NCBI RefSeq assembly: GCF_003970915.1
Contig: NZ_RXOF01000001.1
Coordinates: 248,001 to 312,000 of the forward strand
Reading direction: 5' to 3'
Length of the DNA: 64,000 bases
Source of the DNA: Hymenobacter gummosus
GTDB taxonomy: Bacteria > Bacteroidota > Bacteroidia > Cytophagales > Hymenobacteraceae
The notes under the pieces were generated by a model. The model had not been told where the DNA came from. It saw only the letters and a program-made list of their open reading frames with translations, and ran no database searches. Made by a program: the position numbers and the translations under genes. Each line of letters opens with the position of its first letter. Within the stretch, counting starts at the first letter, position 1. Shown here one piece after another: positions 1-11,300 of this stretch.

Positions 1-1917
1 GCCCAGGCCCACGCCCACGCCCAGGGCGCCGACGACGATGGTAATCTTGTCGAGCGGCAGGCCCGAGGCCATGACGGCCAGCAGGAAGCCCACGGCCAGC
101 AGCACCAGCCGGATGGCCACCAGCCAGGAGCCGCGCCTATCTTCCGGGCCGGTGCTAAACTCGTCGTCCGTCTCGCCGAAAAAGTAGCCCACGTAGCGCT
201 GCAGCTGCAGCGAGAGGTAGATAATGAGGAAGAACAGCGCCACGTTGCCCCAGCTGAAGGTGATGCTGCCCAAGTGGTGCGGGGCCGTCAGCAGCTCCTC
301 GAAAAAGCGGAAGATGGGCCGGAAGATGCCCAGGTTGGTGAGGAAGTTCATCAGCCACAGTGCGCACACCAGCACCGACAGCACCAGGCGCAGGCCCTGC
401 TCGATTTTGGGAAAGTTGAAGCGCACGGCCATGCCCCCGGCCAGACGGCTGCGCTGCATCTGCAGGTGAAAGGCTTCGGTGAGCAGGCGCACGAAGGCCG
501 AAAGGGAAATGATTTGCGTCAGGCCGATGATGGCGCTGCTGCTCAGCACCTTGGCCAGGCTCAGCCGGCCGGTGAGGTTGCAGAGCGCGGCCAGTAGGTT
601 CAGCAGCACGAACAAGCCGATGACCGGCGGCACGAAGGCAGCCAGCCGCGGCCCGCGCCGCAGCTCCCGCCAGAAGCCCAGTCCCACGGCCACGGCCGCC
701 AGGTTCAGCCCCAGCATGGCCCAGCGGGTGCCCACGCCCGGCTCGGTGTTGGCGTACACGAAGGTCAGGCCCACGAACAGCCCCACGATGCCCAGCCAGT
801 ACCAGAACTGCCGCCGCGGCCAGCTGCGCCCGAACAGCACGCTCAACGACACCACCAGCAGCAGCTCCAGCAAATCGGTGTAGGCGGCGGGCGGGTTCAG
901 GTCGAAGAACGGGGCCACGCTGAACACCACCACCAGCGTGGCGGCCACCGGCACCGACCGCAGGTAGCGGAACGATAGGGGCACGGGCGTTTCGGCGCGC
1001 TGCACGGCTTGGAAGTTGCGCCGCACCCAGGTGAAGAAGGCCGCGCCCAGCAGCAGCATCCACACCCCGTAGTGCCAGTTTTGCCCGAAGTAGTAGCGCA
1101 TCAGCCGGCGCTGGCTGGCGTAGGACTCGCGCACCAGCTGCCCGGCCGCGGCCTGCTGCTCGTCGGCCACCGCCGCGGCCCGCCACAGCGGCTCGATGGC
1201 CGGGGCGAAGCTGCGGCGGTTGAAGCGCCGGGCCTGTTCGCGCACCTCGTCCTGCAGCTCCAGGGCCTGAATGTAGGCGTCGGATACGCGCGTCTGCAGC
1301 TGCGTGACGCGGCCCTGGTTGCGGGCCAGCAGCTCGGAGGCGCGCTGCTCTTTGCGCTGCAGGCGGGCCGTGCTGCGCCCCAGCGCCGTCGTCGTGTCCG
1401 ATTGCGGCAGCAGGGCGTGCTGGCGCAGGGAATCCAGCTGCGCCTGCATGCGGCCCAGGCGCTGCCCCTGGCTGGCCAGCTCGGTGCGCCAGGCGCCCAG
1501 CTCGGCCTGCATGTCGGTGAGCAGCACCTGGAACATGCGCACCTGCTTGAGGTTGATGACGCGGCTGTACTGGGTGAGGTTCTGGCGGATGGTCTTGAGG
1601 TTGGCCTCCACTTCGGGCAGCTCCTCGGTCAGGTCCTCGGTATCGGCCCCGCGCCGGGCCCCGCCGCTGATGCGGCCGAGCACGATGTAGGCCTGCTCCA
1701 CGCGCTGGGCCGCGTCCTGCTCCTCGGCCTTGGTGGCCGGCGCCGGAGCTTGCTGCGCCGCCGCCCGGGCGGAGTCCGACGGTGGATTCTGGGCCTTTAC
1801 GCCGGTAGTCAGGCAGCTCAGCAGCACCAGAAGCAGCCAGCGCAGGCGGGTGGTCGGGACGTGGGCCGCGGGGCGCGGCCGGGAGCGGCGGGTAGTCTGG
1901 GGGGAGGTCTGGTGCAT
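1..1917 (-). CDS. MscS-family mechanosensitive ion channel (C-terminus outside window)
   Basis: Reading the minus strand from the ATG at 1917 gives an open frame to the window edge. It starts with a signal peptide (RLRWLLLVLLSCL then a cleavage site near VKAQ), followed by a long charged, coiled-coil-like periplasmic region of about 250 residues. Several hydrophobic segments follow. The frame ends in a helix containing GALGVGVGLG, the glycine/alanine-rich pore helix (TM3) of MscS channels. Such channels open under membrane tension and release solutes during osmotic downshock. The extended N-terminus places it with the larger MscS/MscK-like proteins of the inner membrane. The cytoplasmic beta/alpha vestibule lies beyond the window. 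A longer overlapping frame in this region is a shadow. Confidence 0.85.
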   Translation of the reverse strand, partial: MHQTSPQTTRRSRPRPAAHVPTTRLRWLLLVLLSCLTTGVKAQNPPSDSARAAAQQAPAPATKAEEQDAAQRVEQAYIVLGRISGGARRGADTEDLTEELPEVEANLKTIRQNLTQYSRVINLKQVRMFQVLLTDMQAELGAWRTELASQGQRLGRMQAQLDSLRQHALLPQSDTTTALGRSTARLQRKEQRASELLARNQGRVTQLQTRVSDAYIQALELQDEVREQARRFNRRSFAPAIEPLWRAAAVADEQQAAAGQLVRESYASQRRLMRYYFGQNWHYGVWMLLLGAAFFTWVRRNFQAVQRAETPVPLSFRYLRSVPVAATLVVVFSVAPFFDLNPPAAYTDLLELLLVVSLSVLFGRSWPRRQFWYWLGIVGLFVGLTFVYANTEPGVGTRWAMLGLNLAAVAVGLGFWRELRRGPRLAAFVPPVIGLFVLLNLLAALCNLTGRLSLAKVLSSSAIIGLTQIISLSAFVRLLTEAFHLQMQRSRLAGGMAVRFNFPKIEQGLRLVLSVLVCALWLMNFLTNLGIFRPIFRFFEELLTAPHHLGSITFSWGNVALFFLIIYLSLQLQRYVGYFFGETDDEFSTGPEDRRGSWLVAIRLVLLAVGFLLAVMASGLPLDKITIVVGALGVGVGLG

Positions 1918-2106
1918 CAGCGGGCCGGCCGCGCCCGGCTGCCCGCTGGGCAGCCGGGCGCGGCGCATTCGTCATCGGTATGGGGGCGGCAACAGCCCGG
2001 CAATATCGGACGACGGCCGCGGGCCGGCAAGTGGCCGCCCGGCCGCCCGCTTCGCCCGGGGCGCCGCCGAGGGCGGCCGGCGTCGGTGCTGAGCCGGCCC
2101 GGCGGC

Positions 2107-2391
2107 CTACTGGAAGAAGCCCAGGCTGAGGCGCCACCACGCGGCGGCGCGGCCCACCACGTGCCGTTCTACGGTGGCGTACAGGTCGCCGAGGGTACGC
2201 CAGCCGCCGATTTCCGCGTCGGGCAAATCGACGCCGAAGTGTTGCTCCAGGCGAATGACCAGCTCCACCACATCGAGCGAATCCAGGCCCAAATCGTCCT
2301 GCAGCTGCAAATCGGGGGAGGCATCGGTGGCCAGCTGGGGCAGCAAATCCTGGAGCTGCTGCTGCACGGTGTGTTGCAGGGTCACGTTCAT
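2107..2391 (-). CDS. Acyl carrier protein
   Basis: A 94-residue protein with the phosphopantetheine attachment motif GLDSLDVVELV, where the serine of DSL carries the prosthetic group, followed by the acidic helix typical of acyl carrier proteins. The start was set at the ATG at 2391. The open frame extends further upstream, but that part is proline/arginine-rich and looks non-coding. The C-terminus (about 20 residues, VVGRAAAWWRLSLGFFQ) is longer and more hydrophobic than in housekeeping AcpP. Together with the lack of fab genes nearby, this suggests a specialised carrier protein. The closest neighbours are the MscS gene downstream and a LytTR regulator upstream. No dedicated partner enzyme is visible in the window. 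Confidence 0.85.
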   Translation of the reverse strand: MNVTLQHTVQQQLQDLLPQLATDASPDLQLQDDLGLDSLDVVELVIRLEQHFGVDLPDAEIGGWRTLGDLYATVERHVVGRAAAWWRLSLGFFQ

Positions 2392-2645
2392 GGCGCGAAG
2401 TAGTTGGGGCCGGCAAACGGGCGGCAATGGCCGCCACCCCGGCGCGGTGGAGGATGAAGTACCCGCTAATCGGCCGGGCACTATCGAAAGTAGACTGGCC
2501 CCTGACGGGCCGAAAAAACTTTCTACCAACGCCCCGAAAAACCGGCTGAAGCCCGCCGTTCCGGCCGGCGTCGGCACCCGGGCTGACGCCCAACGCGGCC
2601 GAATACTTTACGCCCCGCGGATTTTTATGCAGGAGCCGGCGCGGC

Positions 2646-3380
2646 TCAGTGCATGTTGCGCTGCTCGATGAGCTGGTGAAACGACTCGGCGTAGGCGTCG
2701 CCGATGGGAATGACCACCTCGCCCATGTAGATGCGGTTTTTGCGGATGGAGTCAATCCAGCTCAGGGCCACGATGTAGGAGCGGTGCACGCGCACGAACT
2801 CCGTAGCCGGCAGCCGCTCCTCGAAGGCGCGCAGGGAGTTCAGGGTGAGCATAGGCTTGGCCGCGCCCAGGTGAATCTTCACGTAGTCCTTGAGCCCTTC
2901 GAGGTAGCGGATGTCGCGCAGGGTCACGCGCTGGGTGTGGTAGTCGGCCTTCACGAAGATGTACTCCTCGGCCGGCGCGGCGGGCGGAGCCACTGGCGCG
3001 GCTGCCGGAGCCGGCGGCGCGGCCGGCTGCAGGCGCTCCTGCACCTTGGTGGCGGCTTTCAGAAACCGGTCGAACGGGATGGGCTTGATGAGGTAGTCCA
3101 CCGCATCGAGGTCGAAGCCTTCGACGGCGTACTGCTTGTAGGCGGTGGTGAAAACCACGGCCGCGTTGGGCCGGATGGTGCGCACGAAGTCCACGCCGGT
3201 CAGGTCGGGCATCTGCACGTCGAGGAACAATACGTCCACCGATTCGCGCTGCAGCACCTGCATGGCCTCGATGGCGCTGCGGCAGGTGCCCACCAGCTCC
3301 AGAAACGGGATTCGCTCGACGTAGCCGGCCAGCAGGCGCAGGGCCAGGGGTTCGTCGTCAACTAACAGGCAGCGTAGCAT
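2646..3380 (-). CDS. LytTR-family response regulator
   Basis: 244 residues. Residues 1-115 form a receiver domain with acidic residues DDE at 8-10, phospho-acceptor Asp54 in LFLDVQMPDL, and a KP(I) motif near 104. An alanine/proline linker (about 120-137) joins it to a LytTR DNA-binding domain (about 140-240, with YLEGLKDYVKIH and FVRVHRSYIV). These regulators bind direct repeats upstream of target promoters. The start overlaps the kinase gene upstream by 23 bases, so the two are co-translated and form a cognate pair. What the pair senses is not visible from sequence. Confidence 0.93.
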   Translation of the reverse strand: MLRCLLVDDEPLALRLLAGYVERIPFLELVGTCRSAIEAMQVLQRESVDVLFLDVQMPDLTGVDFVRTIRPNAAVVFTTAYKQYAVEGFDLDAVDYLIKPIPFDRFLKAATKVQERLQPAAPPAPAAAPVAPPAAPAEEYIFVKADYHTQRVTLRDIRYLEGLKDYVKIHLGAAKPMLTLNSLRAFEERLPATEFVRVHRSYIVALSWIDSIRKNRIYMGEVVIPIGDAYAESFHQLIEQRNMH

Positions 3381-4416
3381 GCGGAAGGGCCAGGGTTAGG
3401 GTTACGATATATTCATCGGCGGTCGGCTCGATGTGGAGCAGGTGCCGGTCGGGGTAGAGCAGGCGCAGGCGCTGGGTCACGTTCTGCACCCCGATGCCCG
3501 AGTCGCGGGCGGCGGTGAGGGACGGCAGCTGCGGGAAGCGGCGGTTCTGCACCCGAAACAGCAGCTCGTCGCCGAGCACGCGCAGGCTGATGTGAATGAA
3601 GGAGGTGTGCTGGTAGCTCACGCCGTGCTTGAAGGCGTTTTCCACGAAGGGAATCAGCAGCATGGGCTCGATGAGCTTGCCGGCGAGGTTGCCCTCCTGG
3701 CTGAACTCGATGGCCACGTCGTCGGCCAGGCGCAGGCGCTGCAAGTCCACGTAGTTGCGCAGGTACTCCACTTCCTGCTCCAGAGGCACGCGCGGGTCGT
3801 TGGCCTCGTAGAGCATGTAGCGCATCAGCTGCGAGAGTTTGAGAATGGCCTCGGGCGTGTCGTCGGAGCGCAGCTGGGCCAGGGAGTAGATGTTGTTGAG
3901 GGTGTTGAACAGAAAATGCGGGCTCACCTGCGACTTCAGAAACGACAGCTCGGCGGTGAGCTTGTCGTGGTGCATCTGCCGGCGCACCCGCTCGTTCTCA
4001 AACCACTCGCTGGTGATGCGCAGCCCGCTGCTGACCATCCACACCAGCACCGTAATCAGGATGATGACGGCCTGAAACTGCTGCCGGCCGGCCAGCGTGC
4101 CGCCCGGCCGCGGCGGGGGCGGCGTGCCCAGGCCCAGCCAGTGCAGGCTCATGGGCAGGTGCAGCAGCAGCATCAGGGCCAGCACGGCTAGCCCGTACAG
4201 CGCCACCCGGCGCCGGGCCAGCAGCCGCGGAATCAGCACCCAGTAGTTCAGGTAGAAGAGCACGGCCATGCGCAGCACCGGCGTGAAGGCGCGCCAGAAG
4301 CTGAAGTGCGGGGGCTGCTGCTGCAGAATTGCCCAGGGCAGAAACGGCAGCGACACCCAGAACACCAGGTGGACGAGAATGTGCAGCAGGCGCTGCCGGG
4401 TGAAGAATCTGGCCAT
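3358..4416 (-). CDS. LytS-like sensor histidine kinase
   Basis: 352 residues from the ATG at 4416. The open frame continues upstream, but the MARFFTRQRLL start immediately precedes the first membrane segment and is preferred. Four hydrophobic segments occupy about residues 10-140. A short coiled coil follows, then the His_kinase motif LKSQVSPHFLFNTLNNIYSL with the phosphorylated histidine in SPHFLFN, and an HATPase domain with PFVENAFKHGV (N-box) and SGIGVQNVTQRL (G-box). This is the single-domain membrane kinase type that partners LytTR regulators in Bacteroidota. The stop codon lies inside the regulator gene. Confidence 0.93.
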   Translation of the reverse strand: MARFFTRQRLLHILVHLVFWVSLPFLPWAILQQQPPHFSFWRAFTPVLRMAVLFYLNYWVLIPRLLARRRVALYGLAVLALMLLLHLPMSLHWLGLGTPPPPRPGGTLAGRQQFQAVIILITVLVWMVSSGLRITSEWFENERVRRQMHHDKLTAELSFLKSQVSPHFLFNTLNNIYSLAQLRSDDTPEAILKLSQLMRYMLYEANDPRVPLEQEVEYLRNYVDLQRLRLADDVAIEFSQEGNLAGKLIEPMLLIPFVENAFKHGVSYQHTSFIHISLRVLGDELLFRVQNRRFPQLPSLTAARDSGIGVQNVTQRLRLLYPDRHLLHIEPTADEYIVTLTLALPHATLPVS

Positions 4417-4598
4417 AGCAAGCAAAACCGGCGGCCCCACAGCGCCGCCGGTTCGGGTAATATCGGGCAATACGCGGCTTCGCGTCCGCGGGGACAAAAA
4501 ACGGTTCGACGAGCGAAGCGGCGCTTCCCCATCAGTCGGGCCGGCCTGGCGCACTCGCTTTCCCCTTACCATGCGCCCGGCCAGCCCGCTGGTGAAGA

Positions 4599-5075
4599 TT
4601 ATTCGGCCTGCTCGGGCGCTTTGGCGGGCCGTTCGCCCTTCGGGGGCTTGCCGCCCTTACCGCCTTTCCCGTCGCGGGGGCCGGGCTTCTGCGCCAGGTA
4701 CTGGTTGTACTGCGCGGCCGACAGCACGGCTTTCAGCTTGGCGTCGGTTTCGCTGTCGAGGCGACGCATCTGGCTCATGCCCTTCTCGCGGTCCGCGTCG
4801 CCGCCCTGGCTGTTGCGCAGGGCTTCCATCTGCTGGTGCTGGTTTTTGAGAATGGTCGTCACCTCGTTTTTCTGCTTGCCACTCAGCTTGAGCGACTTGG
4901 CCAGCTCCTCGGCGCGCGTCTCGGGGTTGGCGCCGGGGCCGCGGCCGGGTGGCGGGCCCTGGGGCCGGGTCGGCGGCTCCTGCTGGGGCTGTTCCAGGGT
5001 GGCGCCCACGGCCGTAGCCAGTAGGCCGCTAATCAGAACGGCGCTCAGGGCGCCGCGTAACCACGCGTTTTGCAT
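4599..5075 (-). CDS. Spy/CpxP-like periplasmic protein
   Basis: 158 residues with an N-terminal signal peptide (about 1-25, ending near ATAVGA). A proline/glycine-rich stretch follows, then a helical region (about 50-130) with RAEELAKSLKLSGKQKNEV and a second helix containing LKAVLSAAQYNQYL. Two such helices ending in an Lxx..Q-type pattern are characteristic of small Spy/CpxP-like heavy-metal or envelope-stress proteins of Bacteroidota. The C-terminus is a basic, low-complexity GGKGGKPPKGERP tail. It lies directly upstream of the kinase/regulator pair in the same orientation with a 182-base gap, so it may be a target of that pair (inference). Confidence 0.65.
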   Translation of the reverse strand: MQNAWLRGALSAVLISGLLATAVGATLEQPQQEPPTRPQGPPPGRGPGANPETRAEELAKSLKLSGKQKNEVTTILKNQHQQMEALRNSQGGDADREKGMSQMRRLDSETDAKLKAVLSAAQYNQYLAQKPGPRDGKGGKGGKPPKGERPAKAPEQAE

Positions 5076-5131
5076 GCTCAGAAAGGGTTGAGAGTGGGGC
5101 CGACGCGGCAGCTGAACCGCGTTGACGAAGG

Positions 5132-5162
5132 CAAAGGTGAAGCCGGCGCCCGCCGCCCAAAA
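5132..5162 (-). promoter_or_regulatory. Predicted Bacteroidota-type promoter of the Spy-like gene
   Basis: On the minus strand TTTTG (5158-5162) is followed after 18 bases by CACCTTTG (5132-5139), close to the TTTG / TAnnTTTG consensus of the primary sigma factor in Bacteroidota. It lies 57 bases upstream of the ATG at 5075. Confidence 0.5.
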
Positions 5163-5312
5163 TTCCTTTCGCCTACCCCACGCGTTTTCTCGACCAACGC
5201 CCCGATTCCCTCTATTCCGCCCCGCCCAGCGGCCCGCAGCCCCGAGCGGGGGCCGGCGGGCGCCGCCGGTGCAGCTCCACCCGCCTGACCCTGCTTACCG
5301 CCCAAAATTCCG

Positions 5313-8300
5313 GTGAAAATCAGCCAATACGGGGCGGGCCGTACCCCTTCCCGCTGCTATATTTCGCGCCTTAAATGTGCGTCTGAATCTTCTTCTCTTT
5401 TAAGGCCTCGTTGCTTGATACACGTTTTTACTCCTTCATCCTTTTCCGGCCCGATTCTGACCGCCTGCCGCCGCGCGGCCGCCCTGGTGCTGCTCGGCCT
5501 GGGCCTGGCTTCGGCGGCGCAGGCCCAGTTCACGGTGGTGTCGCGCCAGCCCGCGCGCCATGCCGTGGCGGCACCCCGGGCGGGCGGCATTACGGTGGGC
5601 TTCTCGCAGGCCGTATCGGCCCCGACGGCGGCCAACCTGCGCGTTTACGGCTCCTTGCTGCGCGGCCGGCGCCCGGGTAGCTTCAGCGGCGGGGGCACGG
5701 CCACGCTCACGTTCACGCCCGCGCAGGCCTTTGCCCCGGGCGAAGTCCTCAGCCTCAGCCTGCCGCCCACCATCAGCAGCACCGGCGGCACGGCCCTTAG
5801 CCGGCAGGTGTACCAGTTTACGGCCGCCACGGGCGGCGCGGGCCGCGGCTTTTTCCTCGACACCACCATCGTGGGCAACACCCGCAACCGCGACCAGGCC
5901 CTGGCCGACCTCGACGGCGACGGGGACCTGGACCTGGTGACGACCGGCGCCCTGTTTGGCTGCCGGGTGTTTCTCAACGACGGGCAGGGCCATTACCGCT
6001 TCAAGACCGGCCTGGTTACCGGCCCCGAGCCCAAGGGCCTGACGCTGGGCGACGTGGACCTCGACGGGGACCTGGATTTGCTCGTCGACGACGCCGACGA
6101 CAACACCGTCACCGTCTGCCTCAACGATGGCACCGGCGAGTTCGTCGATGCCATATCCGGCGCCCAGAATGCGCCCGTGGGCAACGGCCCCGTGGGCGTG
6201 GCGTTGGGCGACGTAGACGGCGACGGGGACCTGGACTTTGCCACCGCCAATGCCGGCGGGGCCTCCTCCACCATCCGCCTCAACAACGGCAGCGGCCTGT
6301 TTACCACCCTGCTGACCGTGAGCATGGGCCCCAGCCCCACCGCCGTAGCCCTGGCCGACATCGACAACGACGGCGACCTGGACCTACTCACCAGCAACGC
6401 CGGCAGCGGCAGCAACCCCAGCGGCAGCGTCAGCGTGAGCCGCAACAACGGCACGGGCGGCTTTGGTATCTACACCAGCTACAGCGTGGGCCTGAACCCC
6501 ACCGAGCTGGTGCTGGCCGACGTGGACGCCGACGGGGATTTGGATTTGCTCACGGCCAACACCGACGCCGCCTCCGTCAGCCTGCGCCTCAACAACGGCA
6601 GCGGCACCTTTGGCGCCACCACCACCCTGGCCCTGCCCGCGGGCAGCACGCCCACCGGCCTGCGCGCCGGCGACGTGGACGCCGACGGCGACCTGGACCT
6701 CGTGGTGGCCCAGGGCAGCGGCGGCCGCATCATCACCTTCCTGAACACCAACGGCACCTTCACGGCCCAGAACCGGGCCCTGCGCCTGAGCCGCGACCCG
6801 AACGCCCCGCTGACTTCTACCGGCGTGGTGCTGGGCGACGTCGACGGCGACCAGGACCTCGACCTCATCACGGCCGACAACATGGGCAACGTGCTGCTGA
6901 GCCTGAACCAGGGCCCGCCCGCGCCCCTGCCCGCCCCGGTCATCACGGCGCTCAATCCGGCCTCGGGGCCGGTAGGTGCCACGGTGCTCATCAACGGCAC
7001 TAACCTTACCGATGTGACGGCGGTGCGCTTCAACGGTACCGCGGCCAGCGGCTTTGTGCTGCGCAACGCCGGTACCGAAGTAGAAGTGGTGGTGCCGGCC
7101 GGCGCCAGCACCGGCCCGCTCACGGTGGTAACCGAGGACGCGGGCATGGCCACCTCCCCCACCCCGTTTACCATCACCATTCCGGTGCCGGTGCTGCTTA
7201 CGGGCATCACGCCGGCCCGCAATGCGCTGGCGGTGCCGGTGGGGGCCAACGTGGTGCCCACGTTCACGGTACCCATCACCGCGGCCACGGCCGACAACCT
7301 GCGCGTGTTCGGCAGCCTGCGCCGGGGCCGCCGGCCGGGCACCGTGGCCGGCGCCGGCACGGCCACGCTCACGTTCGACCCGGCCCAGGATTTTGCGCCC
7401 GGCGAGCTGGTGAGCGTGGTGCTGCCCGGCAGCCTGCAGACCTTCGACGGCAACCGCGTAACCAAGCAGGTGGTGCAGTTTACGGCCGCCGCGGGCGGTA
7501 CCGGCCGCCACGACTTCTTCCTGACCAGCACCTTCCCCCTGACCCGGCAAGGCGGCTTTCAGCTCGGCGACCTGGACAACGACGGGGATTTGGACGTGGC
7601 GGCGCCGGCCGGCGCGGCGGGCGTACAGCTGCTGCTCAACAACGGCAGCGGCACCTTCGCGGCGGCCCCCGCCCTGGCCACCAGTCCCACCGACGCCGAC
7701 TACCTGACCCTGGGCGACATCGACGGCGACGGGGATTTGGACTTGATTAGCGGCGCCACCAACGGCCTCGGGGCCGCGTGGCGCAACGACGGCACCGGCC
7801 GCTTCAGCAGCGCCGGTCCGCTTACCATCGGTGCCAACCTGCGCAAGCTCCTGCTCACCGACGCGGACGCCGACGGGGATATGGACCTGGTGGCCGTGGC
7901 TGGCAGTCAGATCAGCCTGCTACTCAACGCCGGTAACGGCAGTTTCCCCGTCAAGCGCGACCTGTACCCGGGCGTCACCCCGCGGGACGTGGCCGTGGGC
8001 GACCTGGACGGCGACGGGGATTTGGATCTGGCCACCGTGGGCCCGAACGTCAACGGCCAGTACACCGCCGTGCTGCTGCTCAACGACGGCGCCAGCACTT
8101 TCCCTGCCACTACCACGCTGGTCCTCAGCTACGACCCCACCTCGCGCCTGGCCCTGGGTGATTTGGACGCCGACGGCGACCTGGACCTGGCTCTGCTGAC
8201 CTTCATCAATTCCCAATACTCGCTGCTGACGCGCACCAACGACGGCACCGGCCGCTTCAGCCCGGGCATCACGCAGCCGGTTGTCGGCGGGGTTTTCGCC

Positions 8301-11300
8301 CTGGCCGACAGCGACGCTGACGGTGACCTGGACGTGGTGACGCCGGGCTGCGTGGCCCTCAACTCGGGCCGCGGCCTCTTTTCGCAGGTCGTCACTACCA
8401 CCAGCCCGGGGCCGATTGGGGCCGCGCAGGTGCAGCTCGGCGACGTGGATGGCGACGGGGACCTGGATATGCTCAGCGACGACCAGACCGGCGCGGTGCG
8501 CGTGAAGCTCAACCGCCCCGGCCCGCCCCCCACGCTGACGAGCGTGACGCCAGGCAGCGGGCACATCGGCAGCCAGGTGCTGCTTACCGGCGGCTACCTC
8601 AAGACGGCTACCAGCGTGGCCTTCAACGGCGTGGCGGCCCCCGCATTTACCGCCCTCTCGGGCACCCAGCTGATTGCCACGGTGCCCGCCGGGGCCAGCA
8701 CCGGCGCGGTTACCGTTACCACGCCGGCCGGCACGGCCACCACCCCGACGCCCTTCACCGTCTTCCAGCCGGTGGCCGTTACGGGCCTGCAGCCGTTGCG
8801 CCACACCATCAACGCCCCGCGCAGCACGGCCGTTAGCGTCACCTTTGCCCAGCCCATCAGCGCGGCTACGGCCGGTGAGCTGCGCGTATTCAGCCCGCGC
8901 CGGGGCCGCCTGGCTGGTAGCGTCACGGGTGCCGGCACCAGCACGCTCACCTTCACGCCCGCCCAGGCTCTGGCCCCCGGCGACGCGCTGAGCGTGAGCA
9001 TCCCCGACGGTCTGACGGCCGCCACCGGCAACCGGGTGCAGCGGCAGACTGCCCAGTTTACAACGGCCGCCGGCGGCCCGGGCACCGGACGGTTTCTGCC
9101 CAGCGCCCACGCCGGGCCCTACGCCGGCTACGAGGTGCGCCACGGCCTGGCGGTGGGCGACTTGGACGGCGACGGGGATTTGGACGTCATTACCAGCTCC
9201 GGCAGCCTGCGCTTCAACAACGGCACCGGCGTCTTCGCCGACAGCGTCGACTTCCCGCTGTTTGCCCCGACCGCGGAGCCCCGCCGCCTGGCGGTGGGCG
9301 ACCTGGACGGGGACGGCGACTTGGACGTGCTTACCAGCAACGGGCAGCTGGCCCTGAACGACAATCAGTGGCAGACCACGCCGGTAACTTCCACGCCCGG
9401 CCTGGGGGCCGATTTCCGCGACCTGGCCCTGGGCGACGTGGACAGCGACGGGGACCTGGATTTCGTCGCCGCCAACTACGCCCGCGACACGGTGGTGGTC
9501 GGCTTAAACGACGGCTTCGGTAGCTTCGCGACCCGGCTGAAAATAGCCGTGGGCAGCCGCCCTGCCGGCCTGGCCCTGGGCGACGTGGACGGCGACGGGG
9601 ACCTGGACCTGGTGACGGCCAATGAAGGCGGCAACAACCTCAGCGTGGTCCTCAACAGCGGCATCGGCTGGTTTACGGGCGGGCCGACGCTGAGCGCCGG
9701 CCCCGGCCTGGCCCGCGTGGTGCTGGCCGACGTGGACGGCGACCGGGATTTGGACCTGGTCACCAATACTGGCCTGGTGCGCCTCAACGACGGCAGCGGC
9801 GGCTTCTCGGGCAGCCAAGCCACCACCGCCGGCACCGACGTGGCGCTGGCCGACGTGGACGCCGACGGCGACCTGGACGTGGTGATAAGCGGCGCGGGCG
9901 GGGCCACCCTGCACCGCAACGACGGCGCGGGCCTCTTCGGGGCGGCCGAAACAGCGGCCCTCGGAGCCGGCAGCGCCGCCCTCTCCCCCGTGCTGGCCGA
10001 CGTGGACGCCGACGGCGACCTGGACTTGCTCATGGTCAACTCGACCAGCGAAAAAGTGCACCTGCTGTTCAATCAGCGCATTGCCCCGCCCACCATTACG
10101 GCCCTCGCCCCGAACATCGGCCGGCCGGGCGCCGCCGTGCTGCTCACCGGCACCGACCTCATCGGCACCACGACGGTCAGCTTCAACGGCACGGCGGCCC
10201 CCGACTTCACCGTGCTGACGGCCACGCAGCTGATGGTGCGCGTGCCGGCGGGCGCCACCACCGGCTCGGTACAAGTAATCAACCCGGCCGGTACGGCTGC
10301 CTCGCCCGCGCCCTTCACCGTGCTGCAGGTGGTGCCCGTGGTTAGCCTCAGCCCGGCCCGGCACGCCACCGTGGCGCGCACTGCGCCGGTCAGCATTCAG
10401 TTCGGCCAGGCGCTGCCCGTCAACTCGCCCCGCACGCTGGCCGTGTTCAGCCGCCGCGGCGGGGGCCTGCTGGCGGGCACCCGCACCGGCGCCGGCAGCA
10501 GCACGCTCAGCTTGGCCCCGGCGCAGCCCTACTTCCCGGGCGACCAGCTGTCGGTCAGCATTCCGGGCTACATCGACGCCAACCAGCGCCAGGTGGAAAA
10601 GCAGGTGTACCAGTTCAACGCCGCCGTGGGCGGCACGGGCCGGGGCACCTTCACGGGCCCCAGCGCCATTGCCTCGGGCAGCGGCCGCCCGCCCGTGCTG
10701 GGCGACGTGGACGCCGACGGGGACCTGGACCTCATCAGCTACGGCGGCAACCTGGTAGGGCTGCAGCTCAACACCGGCGCCGGCACCTTCGGCAACTTCG
10801 TGACGCTGCTGACTTACCAGCGCCAGACCATCGGCGGGGTGTCACTGGGCGACGTGGACGGCGACGGGGACCTGGACCTGGTGGCGTCGGACGTGAAGGA
10901 TTACCAGCGCAACTCGGTGGTGTACGTGCGCTTCAACGACGGCCGCGGCGCGTTTTCGGGCAGCCTGGAAGTGCCGGTGGAAGAAGGGCCGCACATTGTG
11001 GAGCTGGTGGACGTGGACGGCGACGGGGATTTGGACATCGTGACGGGCAACAGCGGGCAGGCCGCTTCGACTACCAGTGTGCGCTTCAACGACGGGCTGG
11101 GCAACTTCCCCACCGGCTCCGATGAGCGCCTGACCCTAGGCTCGAACCAGACCTGCCGGCACCTGCTGTTCGGCGACGTGGACAACGACGGGGACCTGGA
11201 TATGGTGTTCAGCACCAGCTTCGCCAGCACGCTGCGCCTCAACGACGGCACCGGGCATTTCACCCGCTCCACCACGTCCTGGCAGGTGCCCGGCGACTTC

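Noticed and set aside
155-2755. 866-residue minus-strand open frame across the MscS gene, the carrier protein and the gap upstream
   Set aside because: The product is arginine/alanine/proline-rich with no domain pattern. The other frame gives a clear MscS channel and carrier protein. It is a high-GC shadow frame.
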